Shown here in pieces: positions 36,599 to 45,271 of a stretch of 64,000 nt of DNA (the first letter of the stretch is position 1; each line of letters opens with the position of its first letter). Below the pieces are notes generated by a model. It saw only the letters and a program-made list of their open reading frames with translations. It was not told where the DNA came from and made no database searches. The stretch spans positions 3,348,001-3,412,000 of the forward strand of contig CBDDCH010000002.1 of assembly GCA_965226215.1 (NCBI GenBank), in the 5' to 3' direction. This stretch comes from G963668345 sp965226215 (GTDB taxonomy: Bacteria; Acidobacteriota; Terriglobia; Bryobacterales; UBA6623). The position numbers were made by a program, and so were the translations under genes.

Positions 36599-38012
36599 GA
36601 GATATTGTCAAATGTTGTGGATGGGCGAGGTCAGGCGGCGTTTTCCTGAACCATCAATCCATCCTTGAAAACCTTTCCCTCTAAGACATGAACAATCACT
36701 TCCGAACCGTTCAGGCGTCGCCAGTGGCGCTCGGCTTGGCGGGCCAGCATGAAGACCATCGTTAACGACGCTTCGCGGCTGCCACAACCCTTCGTTCGTC
36801 GCTGCCGCAAACGGACCGTCGCAAAGGTGGACTCGATCGGGTTCGTCGTCCGCAAGTGCCCCCAGTGCTCGGCCGGAAAGTCGTAGAAAGCCAGCAGCAC
36901 TTGGCGGTCTTTTTCCAGGCACTCGACCGCTTTGGGGAACTTCTTCTCGTATAGGTTCTTGAAACGGTCCAGAGCGGCCTCCGCCGTCTGCCGACTCTCG
37001 GCAAGATAGATGTCGCGCAGCGCCTGCTTGGCTTTGCCCTGCATGCTCTGCGGCAGCTTATTGAGCACGTTGGCCGTCTTGTGGAGCCAGCAGCGTTGCT
37101 CACCGGTCGCCGGATAGACTTTCCGCAGTGCCGCCCAAAACCCCATCGCTCCGTCGCCCACCGCCAACTTCGGCGGCAGCTCGAGCCCCTGCCGTTTCAA
37201 GTCCTCCAGCAACTCCTGCCACGACAGTTCGCTTTCGCGAAAGCCGTCGTGCACCGCCAGCAGTTGCTTGCGACCGTCTTCGAGTGCTCCCATCACAACC
37301 AGCAAACACTGCCGTTCATCGTCCAGACGAACATTCGAGTAGATGCCATCGGCCCAAATGTAAACAAACCGCTGGCCGCTGAGGTCACGCTTTGACCAAG
37401 CCTCGTACTCGCGGCGCCAGACGTCTTTGAGACGCACCACCGTCGTCGCCGACAGGCCCGGAGCGTCGGGCCCCAGCAAGGCCTCCAGCGCTTCGCTGAA
37501 ATCGCCCGTCGAGATCCCTTTCAGGTACAACCAGGGGATCAACTCCTCCACACTCTTCGTGCGCCGCAGATACGGCGGCAGGATCTGGGAAGTGAAACGA
37601 AAGCGCCGGCCCTGCTCATCGACTCGGCGATCGTCGACCCGCGGCGCCTGGATCTTCAGCTGACCCACGCCGCTGACGATGGTGCGCTCGCGGGCGTGAC
37701 CGTTGCGCACCACCAGCCGCCGGCCGTCCTGGTCGACTTCGTGCTGATGCGTTTCGATGTAGGCGGTCACTTCGGCTTCCACGGCCTTGACGAGCATCTG
37801 GCGCGCTCCTTGGCGCAGCACCTCATCCAAGGGCGAGCGTTCCTTTCCATCAATGACTTGGGGGTTGACTTGACTGCTGCTCTCAGCAGCTTCACACTGA
37901 CTCATGGCGTATCCTCCTTGTTCCTTTCCAGAAAACGATTGAGTTGCTTCCTCAATCGTCAGGATACGCCGCCTCCCCTCAGAGGCTCATCCACAACTTC
38001 TGGTTATAGCTC
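36599..38012 (-). mobile_element. IS256-family element, complete, with 9-bp target duplication
   Basis: 1414 bp. Ends GAGATATTGTCAAATGTTGT and, in reverse complement, GAGCTATAACCAGAAGTTGT share the GTTGTGGATG core. Flanked on both sides by CCTCACCTA (36590-36598 and 38013-38021), an exact 9-bp duplication, normal for IS256. Removing it with one copy rejoins the host frame. Confidence 0.93.
36631..37905 (-). CDS. IS256-family mutator-type transposase
   Basis: 424 aa, ATG 37905. YIETHQHEVDQDGRRLVVRNG zinc-like N-terminal region of mutator transposases, D in YIWADGIYSNVRLDD, D in AVGDGAMGFWAALRKVYP, C-terminal E in the HLRTTNPIESTFATVRLR block. Full length, intact. Confidence 0.96.
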   Translation of the reverse strand: MSQCEAAESSSQVNPQVIDGKERSPLDEVLRQGARQMLVKAVEAEVTAYIETHQHEVDQDGRRLVVRNGHARERTIVSGVGQLKIQAPRVDDRRVDEQGRRFRFTSQILPPYLRRTKSVEELIPWLYLKGISTGDFSEALEALLGPDAPGLSATTVVRLKDVWRREYEAWSKRDLSGQRFVYIWADGIYSNVRLDDERQCLLVVMGALEDGRKQLLAVHDGFRESELSWQELLEDLKRQGLELPPKLAVGDGAMGFWAALRKVYPATGEQRCWLHKTANVLNKLPQSMQGKAKQALRDIYLAESRQTAEAALDRFKNLYEKKFPKAVECLEKDRQVLLAFYDFPAEHWGHLRTTNPIESTFATVRLRQRRTKGCGSREASLTMVFMLARQAERHWRRLNGSEVIVHVLEGKVFKDGLMVQENAA

Positions 38013-38021
38013 CCTCACCTA

Positions 38022-38462
38022 CACTCAACGGCCACAGCCAATCGGTTGGCCTTCCTCAACCAAGCCTCCGTCGGGTTCGAGCTGTACGAGTTTGACCATC
38101 GCGGCAATCTGACACGGATAGACGAACGCGACTACGGCAACCTCTCGACCTAATTGCCTCCTTGTTCACCCATTCCAACGCCCGCCGAGCCGGTAGCCAG
38201 GTGGGTTAGCGAACTGCAAGCTAATCCCGACGTGGACGCTATGACTCGCCCGGGCGGCCTGATTTCGCTGAAGATCCGGGGCGTGGGGTTTGCCCTGGCT
38301 GGGAAAGGCGTCATGACTTACGGACTCGAACAGCAGCGCCCGGTGGTCCCGCACAAGTTTCCCGAAGTGGTGGCGCTTGCGAAACACCTGGCGCACTTCC
38401 GCTCATCCGGGGCCGCGGACCCCGAAAACCCCCTGTACCGGAAGTACCCTGAAAGGTGGCTA
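38022..38462 (+). pseudogene. Same broken gene, middle piece with internal TAA
   Basis: In frame with 36598, HSTATANRLAFLNQASVGFE continues to NLST, then TAA at 38151-38153, then LPPCSPIPTPAEPVARWVSE in the same frame up to the IS630 insertion at PERWL. The stop codon could be a point change in one long gene, or two genes may abut (TTG at 38154 directly after the stop). The block after it (GGLISLKIRGVGFALAGKG) has no known motif. Confidence 0.7.
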
Positions 38463-39615
38463 GTGTAGTGCCACTAACGGTTCTGGACAATGGCGTGGGT
38501 TTTGGCGGCGCGCTCGACTTTGGCGAGGATATCTTGTGCCGGAGCTGTCCAGACAAAGGGCTTGGCCGCTTGGTTGCTCGCTTCCAGGTACTCGTGGATG
38601 GCGGCCTCGAGTTCGGGAACACTGCGGAACACGCCGCGGCGGATGCGCTTCTGTGTCAGCTCGCGGAACCAGCGCTCGACGAGATTGAGCCAAGAAGAAG
38701 ACGTGGGAATGAAGTGAAAGTGGAAGCGGGGGTGCTTCGCGAGCCACTTCTTCACCTGCTCATGCTTATGCGTGGAGTAGTTGTCCACGATCAGATGCAG
38801 CTCCAGCGCCGGTGGCGTTTCGCGATCGATCTTGCGTAGGAATTTGAGGAATTCCTGGTACCGATGTCGCGGCAGACACTCCCCGATCACCTGGCCGTCG
38901 AGCACATTGAAGGCGGCGAACAGCGTCGTTGTGCCATGTCGTTTGAAGTCGTGGGTCATGGTGCCGGGGCGACCCTTTTTCAGGGGCAGTCCCGGCTGGC
39001 TGCGGTCTAAGGCCTGGATCTGGCTTTTCTCATCGACGCTGAGCACCAGCGCGTGCTCGGGCGGATTCAAGTACAGCCCGACCACGTCGCGGAGTTTCTC
39101 GACGAACTGCTTGTCGCGGCTGAGCTTGAAAGTTTCGAGGCGATGGGGCTGCAGTCCGTGCGCTTTCCAGACGCGCTGGATGGCCATCTTGGAGACGCCC
39201 AAGTGCTTGGCGATGGTGCGGGTGCTCCAATGCGTGGCCGCCCGGGGCTTCTCGTGAAGCGTTGTATCGAGGATGCATTGGACGAATTCAGCGGAGAGCG
39301 CCGGTTTGCGTCCGGGGCGCGTCCGATCGCGGAGTCCGTCGAGGCCGGACTGGGCGAAGCGCTTTCGCCACAGGATGACGGTCTTGCGGTTGACGCCGAG
39401 TTCGCGGGCCATGGCGTGGTTCGCCAACCCCTGCGCACAGCGCAAAACAATGTGCGCTCGCAAGACCATTTTCTGCGTCGTATTGCGGCCTCGAACGAGG
39501 CGACGAAGAGCGTTTCGCTGCGGAGCGGTGAGGGCTAGAGCGTCAGCGGATGGCCACATAAACCATCCTATCGCGAAAATGGTGTTATTGTACAGCTATT
39601 TATGTGGCACTACAC
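38463..39615 (-). mobile_element. IS630-family element with TA duplication
   Basis: 1153 bp. Ends GTGTAGTGCCAC on both sides (exact 12-bp inverted repeats), flanked by TA at 38461-38462 and 39616-39617, as expected for IS630/Tc1 elements. Removing it gives ...PERWL-ESVARRRL in one frame. Confidence 0.93.
38474..39559 (-). CDS. IS630-family transposase
   Basis: 361 aa, ATG 39559. N-terminal HTH region (MARELGVNRKTVILWRKRF; RTIAKHLGVSKMAIQRVWK), then DDE_3 core: D in LSVDEKSQIQALDR, D in LIVDNYSTHKHEQV, E in SSSWLNLVERWFRELT. Intact, so the element may still be mobile. Confidence 0.96.
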   Translation of the reverse strand: MWPSADALALTAPQRNALRRLVRGRNTTQKMVLRAHIVLRCAQGLANHAMARELGVNRKTVILWRKRFAQSGLDGLRDRTRPGRKPALSAEFVQCILDTTLHEKPRAATHWSTRTIAKHLGVSKMAIQRVWKAHGLQPHRLETFKLSRDKQFVEKLRDVVGLYLNPPEHALVLSVDEKSQIQALDRSQPGLPLKKGRPGTMTHDFKRHGTTTLFAAFNVLDGQVIGECLPRHRYQEFLKFLRKIDRETPPALELHLIVDNYSTHKHEQVKKWLAKHPRFHFHFIPTSSSWLNLVERWFRELTQKRIRRGVFRSVPELEAAIHEYLEASNQAAKPFVWTAPAQDILAKVERAAKTHAIVQNR

Positions 39616-39617
39616 TA

Positions 39618-40067
39618 GAGTCGGTTGCCCGCCGCCGGCTCAGCACTCTCGACAGCACTTTGCATCGCGAGCCCCTTTACAGCCAAGTTCCGGCGGTCGC
39701 CGGCATTGAGCGAGGAGTCATTGACCTGCTGGCTTGCGACCAGCGCGGCCGGCTAGCCGTGATCGAGTTGAAGGTGGGCGAGGACATTCACCTTCCACTC
39801 CAGGGGCTCGATTACTGGATGCGCGTGAAGTGGCATTTGGACCGGGACGAAATCGCATCGAAAGGGTACTTCCCTGGGATTGGTCTCGCAAACTCTCCTC
39901 CCCGCTTGCTGCTCGTCTCTCCGGCATTCCATTTCCATCCCACCACCGAAGTCATCCTTCGCTACTTCTCACCTGGCATTCCCGTGGAGAGAATCGGCTT
40001 GGGTGCGGACTGGCGCCGCGACCTCACGGTAGTCTTTCGAAAGAGGGGGGCGGAGCGGCTGGCCTGA
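39618..40067 (+). pseudogene. Same broken gene, C-terminal piece with PD-(D/E)XK-like motif
   Basis: 149 residues: ESVARRRLSTLDSTLHREPL, then GVIDLLACDQRGRLAVIELK, that is D...(10-15)...IELK, the metal-binding core of PD-(D/E)XK nucleases such as NucS/EndoMS-like and DUF91-like domains, followed by a conserved-looking GLDYWMRVKWHLDRDEI. Without its N-terminal 370 codons and start it is probably not made. Nuclease activity is an inference from the motif. Confidence 0.72.
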
Positions 40068-40155
40068 ACCCCTGCCCAAAGTCGCTGGGTCTGTTCGCCT
40101 TCTGTAGCACCATCTTGCGGACGAACAGACCAGACCGTAAGCTAGACTTTAACCG

Positions 40156-41367
40156 ATGGCCAAATATCAAGAAACCATCGAAACGCGTGGGCACTTAGTC
40201 GACTCGCACGTCCTGGAGCAAGTCTTCGACACGATTGTCGCTCAGGACGGCCAGTTCGAGGTGGAAGAGTTCCGCATCGGCCGTACCAACACGGATCAAT
40301 CCTACCTACGCATGCGGGTGGAGGCTCCCTCGGAAGCGGCGATGGCCAAGCTGCTTCGCGACCTGGTCAGTCTGGGCTGCGGGACGGTTGGACTGGAGGA
40401 CGCCCTTCTACGTCCCGTGGAGAAAGACTACTGCGCCCCGGAAGATTTCTACTCCACCACCAACCACCACACGCAAGTTCGGCTGGAGGAGCGCTGGGTT
40501 GAAGTCGCTCGCCAGAGAATGGACGCCGGCATCGTCGTCGAGAACGGCACGGCTGAGTGTCGCCGACTGCGAGATCTCCGTGCCGGCGACCAAGTTGTCT
40601 GCGGTCAGCGCGGCATCCGCGTCATCCCGGAATCGAAGGAACGCGACCGCCTTGACTTCGCCTTTATGTCGCACGAGATTTCGTCCGAGCGACGGGTGGA
40701 GACAGCCGTTCGCCAGACCGCGACCCTCATCGAGCACACCCGGTCCGAACAGAAACGCATCATCGTCGTGGCGGGTCCGGTGGTGATCCATACTGGAGGA
40801 GGCTCACCGCTCGCTTCGCTCATCCGGCGTGGATTCGTCGACTGCCTGCTGGCCGGCAACGCCCTCGGTGTCCATGATGCCGAAGCGGCTCTGCTCGGCA
40901 CTTCGCTCGGTGTGCGTATCAGCGACGGACGCCAGGCCGAACACGGTCACCGCAACCATATGCGCGCCATCAACACGATCTATCACTGCCGCAGTGTCCG
41001 AGAAGCGGTGGAAGCGGGCAAAATCCGCTCCGGCGTCTTATATGAGTGCATCAAGAACGCCGTACCTTTCGTGTTGGCAGGTAGCCTGCGCGATGATGGA
41101 CCGCTGCCGGAAACCATCACCGACATGAACGAGGCCCAGGACGCTTACGCCGAGCAGCTTCAAGACGCAGGCCTCGTGCTCTGCTTGGGCTCCATGCTGC
41201 ACTCCATCGCCACCGGCAACATGCTCCCCTCCTGGGTCAAACTCATCTGCGTGGACATCAACCCGGCCGTGGTCACTAAGGTATCCGACCGCGGTACCGG
41301 CCAAGCAATCGGCATCGTCAGTGACGTCGGATTGTTCCTGAGCCGCTTGGATAAAGCTCTTGCGTAG
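40156..41367 (+). CDS. TIGR00300 family protein (LOR/SDH region; ornithine cyclodeaminase/arginine dihydrolase-type)
   Basis: 403 aa, ATG 40156. N-terminal ferredoxin-like domain (TIETRGHLVDSHVLEQVFDT; FEVEEFRIGRTNTDQSYLRM), then a Rossmann-like half: VVAGPVVIHTGGGSPLASLI, LLAGNALGVHDAEAALLGTS, HRNHMRAINTI and late KLICVDINPAVVTKVSDRGT. Known members include archaeal ornithine cyclodeaminase and the C-terminal part of cyanobacterial AgrE/ArgZ; plant lysine-ketoglutarate reductase/saccharopine dehydrogenase shares the region. It likely acts on ornithine or a related amino acid using NAD. No amino-acid operon nearby. Confidence 0.85.
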   Translation: MAKYQETIETRGHLVDSHVLEQVFDTIVAQDGQFEVEEFRIGRTNTDQSYLRMRVEAPSEAAMAKLLRDLVSLGCGTVGLEDALLRPVEKDYCAPEDFYSTTNHHTQVRLEERWVEVARQRMDAGIVVENGTAECRRLRDLRAGDQVVCGQRGIRVIPESKERDRLDFAFMSHEISSERRVETAVRQTATLIEHTRSEQKRIIVVAGPVVIHTGGGSPLASLIRRGFVDCLLAGNALGVHDAEAALLGTSLGVRISDGRQAEHGHRNHMRAINTIYHCRSVREAVEAGKIRSGVLYECIKNAVPFVLAGSLRDDGPLPETITDMNEAQDAYAEQLQDAGLVLCLGSMLHSIATGNMLPSWVKLICVDINPAVVTKVSDRGTGQAIGIVSDVGLFLSRLDKALA

Positions 41368-41466
41368 TTCCAGGGTTGGGGCGGTGTGTAGCTAGCTCTG
41401 ACGGCGCAGGACCAGTAGACCAGCCAAAAGAATCCCTACCACTCTGAGATTTCGACTAAGTTCGTG

Positions 41467-41579
41467 ATGACGTTTTCGATCAGCCGACGCTGGAGGCTTG
41501 CGCTGGCAATCGCGTTTGCCAGTCTGTTGGCAGTGGGTAGTAGCGTCATCTTGTTAAGCCCGCAACTACGAACAAAAAG
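41467..41579 (+). pseudogene. SAM methyltransferase, N-terminal membrane-anchor piece (cut by ISL3)
   Basis: ATG 41467: basic start SISRRWRLALAIAFASLLAV, a membrane helix, then LSPQLRTK at the ISL3 insertion. It continues in frame at 42887 as S-YFLVRLAWFNHWPLSRG. The reconstructed protein is 279 residues. Start supported only by the in-frame match to the helix. Confidence 0.8.
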
Positions 41580-42878
41580 GGCTCTTCCGGGTTTTAAGTG
41601 GGCGAAGGAGCCAGATCGAGTTTCCCACAGTGGAAGTAGATGGCGTTGATGAAGTTCTGTTGATTGCGGAAACCGCGCGCCGTGGCCTTGACCCATTGAA
41701 TCCTTGAGTTCAACCCCTCGCTGACCGCGTTCGTAATGCGGTGTTTCAGATACGTGAGTATGTTTTCGAGGCGAGCCGTCAACATCCGCGCTACGGTGAC
41801 CATCGGCGTCAGCCGGCTGCGACTCGCCCAGCCGCGCCATTGCTCGAAGAAAGCTCGCGCCGCCGATTCGCGACGATAGTCGAACAGCCGCATCGCCGTT
41901 TCCTTCAACGCCCACGCCCGCGCCGTCTTCAAGTCGCTTTCGCGCAGCGCGCGGAACTCGCGCCAGGCGTCCTCGGAAAAGTTCGCCGGATGCCGCAGCC
42001 AAGCGTACTTCGTGCCTGTCAAACGCTCGTCGCCGAGGGCCAGTAAACGCTTGTTCTCCGCCCGCCGCACCTGGTCCACCGCCTTCGCCAGATGCGCCGC
42101 GATGTGATATTTGTCGTAAACGATCTTTTTCTCCGATTCGTCGAGATGCTCCCGGGTCGAGGCGACGTAAGGATCCCACATGTCCATCGCGACGGCCTCG
42201 ACTCGGGCGAGTTGCTCTGCGCTCAACGTCTTCCAAAAGCCGTCCAGGCTGGCCTGGCGGCGTCCCTCGGCGACGAACAACACGCGCGAGCGGTTGAGAT
42301 CGTTGACGACGGTGAGATAGCGATGGCGCTTGCGGAAGCTCTTCTCGTCGACGCCTAGGTAGGGAATCGGCTCTGCCGCGCGACGTTCGAGCCCACGTTG
42401 CACGGCGCGTTCCAGGATGCCGTGAATCTCGTCCCAGCTCAGCGCCAGCAACTCGGCGATGCCTTGCTGGCTGGCTTCCTTCAGCCACGAGATCGCGAGA
42501 GCTTCAAACAGCGCGGTGAAGCGGCTGGAAGCCTCGGCCCAGGGCAGTCGCACGACGCGCGGCCCGTGCTCGGAGCAGTCGCTGCGCGGCGGCCGGGCGT
42601 GCAGGATCGTGCGGTACTGACAGGTGTCGAGGTGACGCCAGCGGCGTTCGGGCTGATGATCGTGGAGTGCGCACACGGCGCTGCATTGGCGGCACGGCCA
42701 GCGGACTTGCTCGTCGTGTTCGAGGAAGACGTGGACTTCGCCGTCGGCTCGGCGCAGCTCCACTCGCACGACTTTCCAGGGACTTTCGATGCCCAGAATC
42801 TGGCGGTATAGCTCGCGGTCTTGCATCCCGCGAGACTACCACCGAGCCTCACTCACCCACTAGAAACCCGGAAGAACC
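41580..42878 (-). mobile_element. ISL3-family element with 8-bp target duplication
   Basis: 1299 bp. Ends GGCTCTTCCGGGTTTTAAGT and GGTTCTTCCGGGTTTCTAGT (inverted). Flanked by ACAAAAAG at 41572-41579 and 42879-42886, an exact 8-bp repeat typical of ISL3. It interrupts a methyltransferase gene. Confidence 0.95.
41594..42826 (-). CDS. ISL3-family transposase
   Basis: 410 aa, ATG 42826. N-terminal zinc-finger CxxC (WPCRQCSAVCALHD), HTH, then DDE_Tnp_ISL3: D in YLGVDEKSFRKRHRYLTVV, D in VAMDMWDPYVAS, catalytic E in the ITNAVSEGLNSRIQWVKATA block. Intact. Confidence 0.96.
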   Translation of the reverse strand: MQDRELYRQILGIESPWKVVRVELRRADGEVHVFLEHDEQVRWPCRQCSAVCALHDHQPERRWRHLDTCQYRTILHARPPRSDCSEHGPRVVRLPWAEASSRFTALFEALAISWLKEASQQGIAELLALSWDEIHGILERAVQRGLERRAAEPIPYLGVDEKSFRKRHRYLTVVNDLNRSRVLFVAEGRRQASLDGFWKTLSAEQLARVEAVAMDMWDPYVASTREHLDESEKKIVYDKYHIAAHLAKAVDQVRRAENKRLLALGDERLTGTKYAWLRHPANFSEDAWREFRALRESDLKTARAWALKETAMRLFDYRRESAARAFFEQWRGWASRSRLTPMVTVARMLTARLENILTYLKHRITNAVSEGLNSRIQWVKATARGFRNQQNFINAIYFHCGKLDLAPSPT

Positions 42879-42886
42879 ACAAAAAG

Positions 42887-43613
42887 TTACTTTCTTGTCA
42901 GACTTGCCTGGTTTAATCACTGGCCATTGTCTCGTGGGAAGCGGTTGCCGGAACGCATTAGACCTCTGTTGGAGCGGATCGGGCCTTTCGATCCCGCGAC
43001 GGTCTTCGACATGATCTACGAAAAAGCCCTTTGGGGGGTAGACTCGAGGGGCGAGGGCCATAGCGGCGGGGGCTCGACTCTCGCGGCCACGGCAAAGTAT
43101 CGGCACTTCCTTGAGGAACTCATCAGAGATGAAAACATTACTTCGATTGTAGATGCGGGCTGCGGTGACTGGCAGTTCTCAAGCCATATCGACTGGGGCG
43201 GCGCAAAGTACCTGGGCATCGACGTCTCCACCGTAGTAATCGACCGGGTTCAGAAGCGATATGCTAGTCCGAACGTGTCATTTCGGCAGGGCGATGCCAC
43301 CGAACCGTTGCCGGAGGCCGACTTGCTGATCATCAAGGACGTCCTTCAGCACCTTCCCAACCATTACATCGAGAAGTTTATTCGGAACAACCTCCAACCA
43401 GGTCGCTATAGACTGGCCGTCATCACCAACGATCGATTTGAGGACAGAAAGAACAACCGGGACATCCCCCTGGGGTATTTTCGCCCGCTCGACCTCTCCC
43501 GGGAACCGTTTAACCTCAACATCACGGAAGAGTTCCAGTTATTCGACGACCTTCCGGAAAAGATTGTTCAGGTCCTGAGGATGAAAACCAGCACGAGAGA
43601 CAAACACGATTGA
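42887..43613 (+). pseudogene. SAM-dependent methyltransferase, catalytic part (severed from its anchor)
   Basis: Motif I ITSIVDAGCGDWQFSSHIDW, motif II YLGIDVS, then FRQGDATEPLPEADLLIIKD and VLQHLPN, a full Rossmann methyltransferase core ending YFRPLDLSREPFNLN. A TTG/GTG inside (around 42927) might still allow a soluble 220-residue product, so residual function is possible. Uninterrupted it was a membrane-anchored 279-residue enzyme. It lies upstream of the polysaccharide genes, compatible with a small-molecule or glycan substrate. Confidence 0.82.
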
Positions 43614-43855
43614 TGTAGGTTCGCGAATGGGTATCCATCAAGGAAAGGTCACCGTAGCAGTCCCACTCCCCTCCTGATCGATGGCCTCGCGCCTGCCCGG
43701 GCTTGATCTCCCCAGCATTTTTTCACTCCTTCCTGTAACCTAATTCTTGTTGTAGAGCGGGTGTATTCTCAACGGAGAGATGCGGCCCAGGCGTGGAGCG
43801 GCGTCTCTCCGGGGCATACGATCCCGTGCCGGCACATCCAAGTAGCGTGTGTGAC

Positions 43856-44809
43856 ATGCGAACGCTAAGATGCCTTCCGCGGCTGACTTTGAGGCGCGTG
43901 TTGTACGGCCTAGGAGTTTGCAGCGCGGTGTTCTCTCTCACACTTATCTCTACCGGATATGCTCAGGGGCCGCCCGAACAAGTCGTTGAAAGCGCCCAGG
44001 GAGCGCCCGTCGAACCGGCTGATCCAGTCGACCGGCAGACACCACTCGAGAAGGCAAAGCAGTTCTTGGCGGATGGCATGCTGGACGAGGCGCTCCAGAG
44101 CTTGAAACTGGCGGAAGAAGCCGATCGATTCGACCCGGAAGTGCAATTCTACCTTGGCGAAGTCTGGACGAAACGCGGTGTCTATCCGAAAGCTCGAGAG
44201 AAGTTCAAAATTGCGCTTCGCCTTGACTCTGAAACCTTCACTCCGGCCTTCCGCTTGGCCCAGATGGCAGTGGTCCTCTGGGAACAGACGCGTGAGGCAC
44301 GATTCCGCGCCGAGGCGGTAGGCTACCTCTGGCGGATAAAGGATGTTTGGAACAAGGCGAGCAGCGATCGGTACACGCAGGACGATGTGGCGGCTGAGGC
44401 TCTGATCTCACAAGCGGACACGTTAATGAGACGGCTGTTGAACATCTCTGGCGAATGGGTCAGCCCTGACCGTTTTGTGTGGAAGTTTAGCGAGAGGGAC
44501 GCGCCGATTGGCAAGCCGGCGGGCAAGGCGAAGTTTCCAGAGGGTAACATTGTGATCCGCCAAGTAAACGCGCCCGAACTTGAGACAACCGGATTCCTTT
44601 GGAGGGCCACCAACCTCGAACTCCAAGGCTGGTTTACGATGACCAGCAGAGTTGATGACCAAGCTTGCAACTGGAACTACAAAGTGGCCGTCAAGGAGTC
44701 CCCGGAAGGAATGAAATTGACGGGGACCGCGCGACTGTCGGGCAAACAGAAGAAGCCTTGCAACATGATGTCGAAGGAGCCTTGGCAGATTCAGCTTCAC
44801 CGGCAATAG
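43856..44809 (+). CDS. Secreted TPR protein
   Basis: 317 aa from ATG 43856 (frame open to 43793). Signal peptide RRVLYGLGVCSAVFSLTLIS ending near YAQG, two or three TPRs (AKQFLADGMLDEALQSLKLA; VQFYLGEVWTKRGVYPKARE; PAFRLAQMAVVLWEQTREAR), then a ~130-residue beta-rich C-terminal domain of unknown kind containing VDDQACNWNYKVAVKESPEG. It is 462 bp ahead of the Wza-like gene. Confidence 0.7.
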   Translation: MRTLRCLPRLTLRRVLYGLGVCSAVFSLTLISTGYAQGPPEQVVESAQGAPVEPADPVDRQTPLEKAKQFLADGMLDEALQSLKLAEEADRFDPEVQFYLGEVWTKRGVYPKAREKFKIALRLDSETFTPAFRLAQMAVVLWEQTREARFRAEAVGYLWRIKDVWNKASSDRYTQDDVAAEALISQADTLMRRLLNISGEWVSPDRFVWKFSERDAPIGKPAGKAKFPEGNIVIRQVNAPELETTGFLWRATNLELQGWFTMTSRVDDQACNWNYKVAVKESPEGMKLTGTARLSGKQKKPCNMMSKEPWQIQLHRQ

Positions 44810-44879
44810 CGCTCCTGCCGACTCCATGGTTATCACGGCCATCATCCGCTCGCGCGGGGCGCACGACTGGACTAAGTCG

Positions 44880-45230
44880 GGAACGGAGGCGCGGTGTCTC
44901 CATTCTCGTCCAGCTCCCGGACGTTGGTAAAAACAAGGTTGGGGAAAAGGTCCCGTGCTCATCTCCCTGAGGTTCGTTCGGAGCCTTGGTTGCCTCGCGG
45001 TTAAACATCCGACCCCGGTGACACCCAGCGCATCGGGGTCCACGGACAACCAGATCTCCATCAACGCCACCCAGCAAATCCATAAAGCCTGTGCCGTAGG
45101 AGAGGGCGTCGAGTTCGTCGCTCTCGGTAATCCCCAAGATCCGCTGGGGGAGGCTAGGAGTGGCGGTCGTCGGAATACCGAAAAAACCCGCTGGTTTCTT
45201 GCACCCAATCGGTCTCGTTACCAGGCAGCC
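44880..45230 (-). pseudogene. Decayed minus-strand gene remnant
   Basis: On the minus strand, split over two frames, are PQRILGITESDELDALSYGT, MEIWLSVDPDALGVTG and NREATKAPNEPQGD. Order and wording recall secreted proteins with 'DDLDAL..G....FSVD..A.G..G..V' segments found in Planctomycetes and Acidobacteria. Frameshifts break it; no start is visible. The 462-bp gap otherwise contains nothing recognisable. Confidence 0.4.
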
Positions 45231-45271
45231 GGCGGTAAAGACCGAGTTCCTTTCTGTCGATTCCAAGTTGA

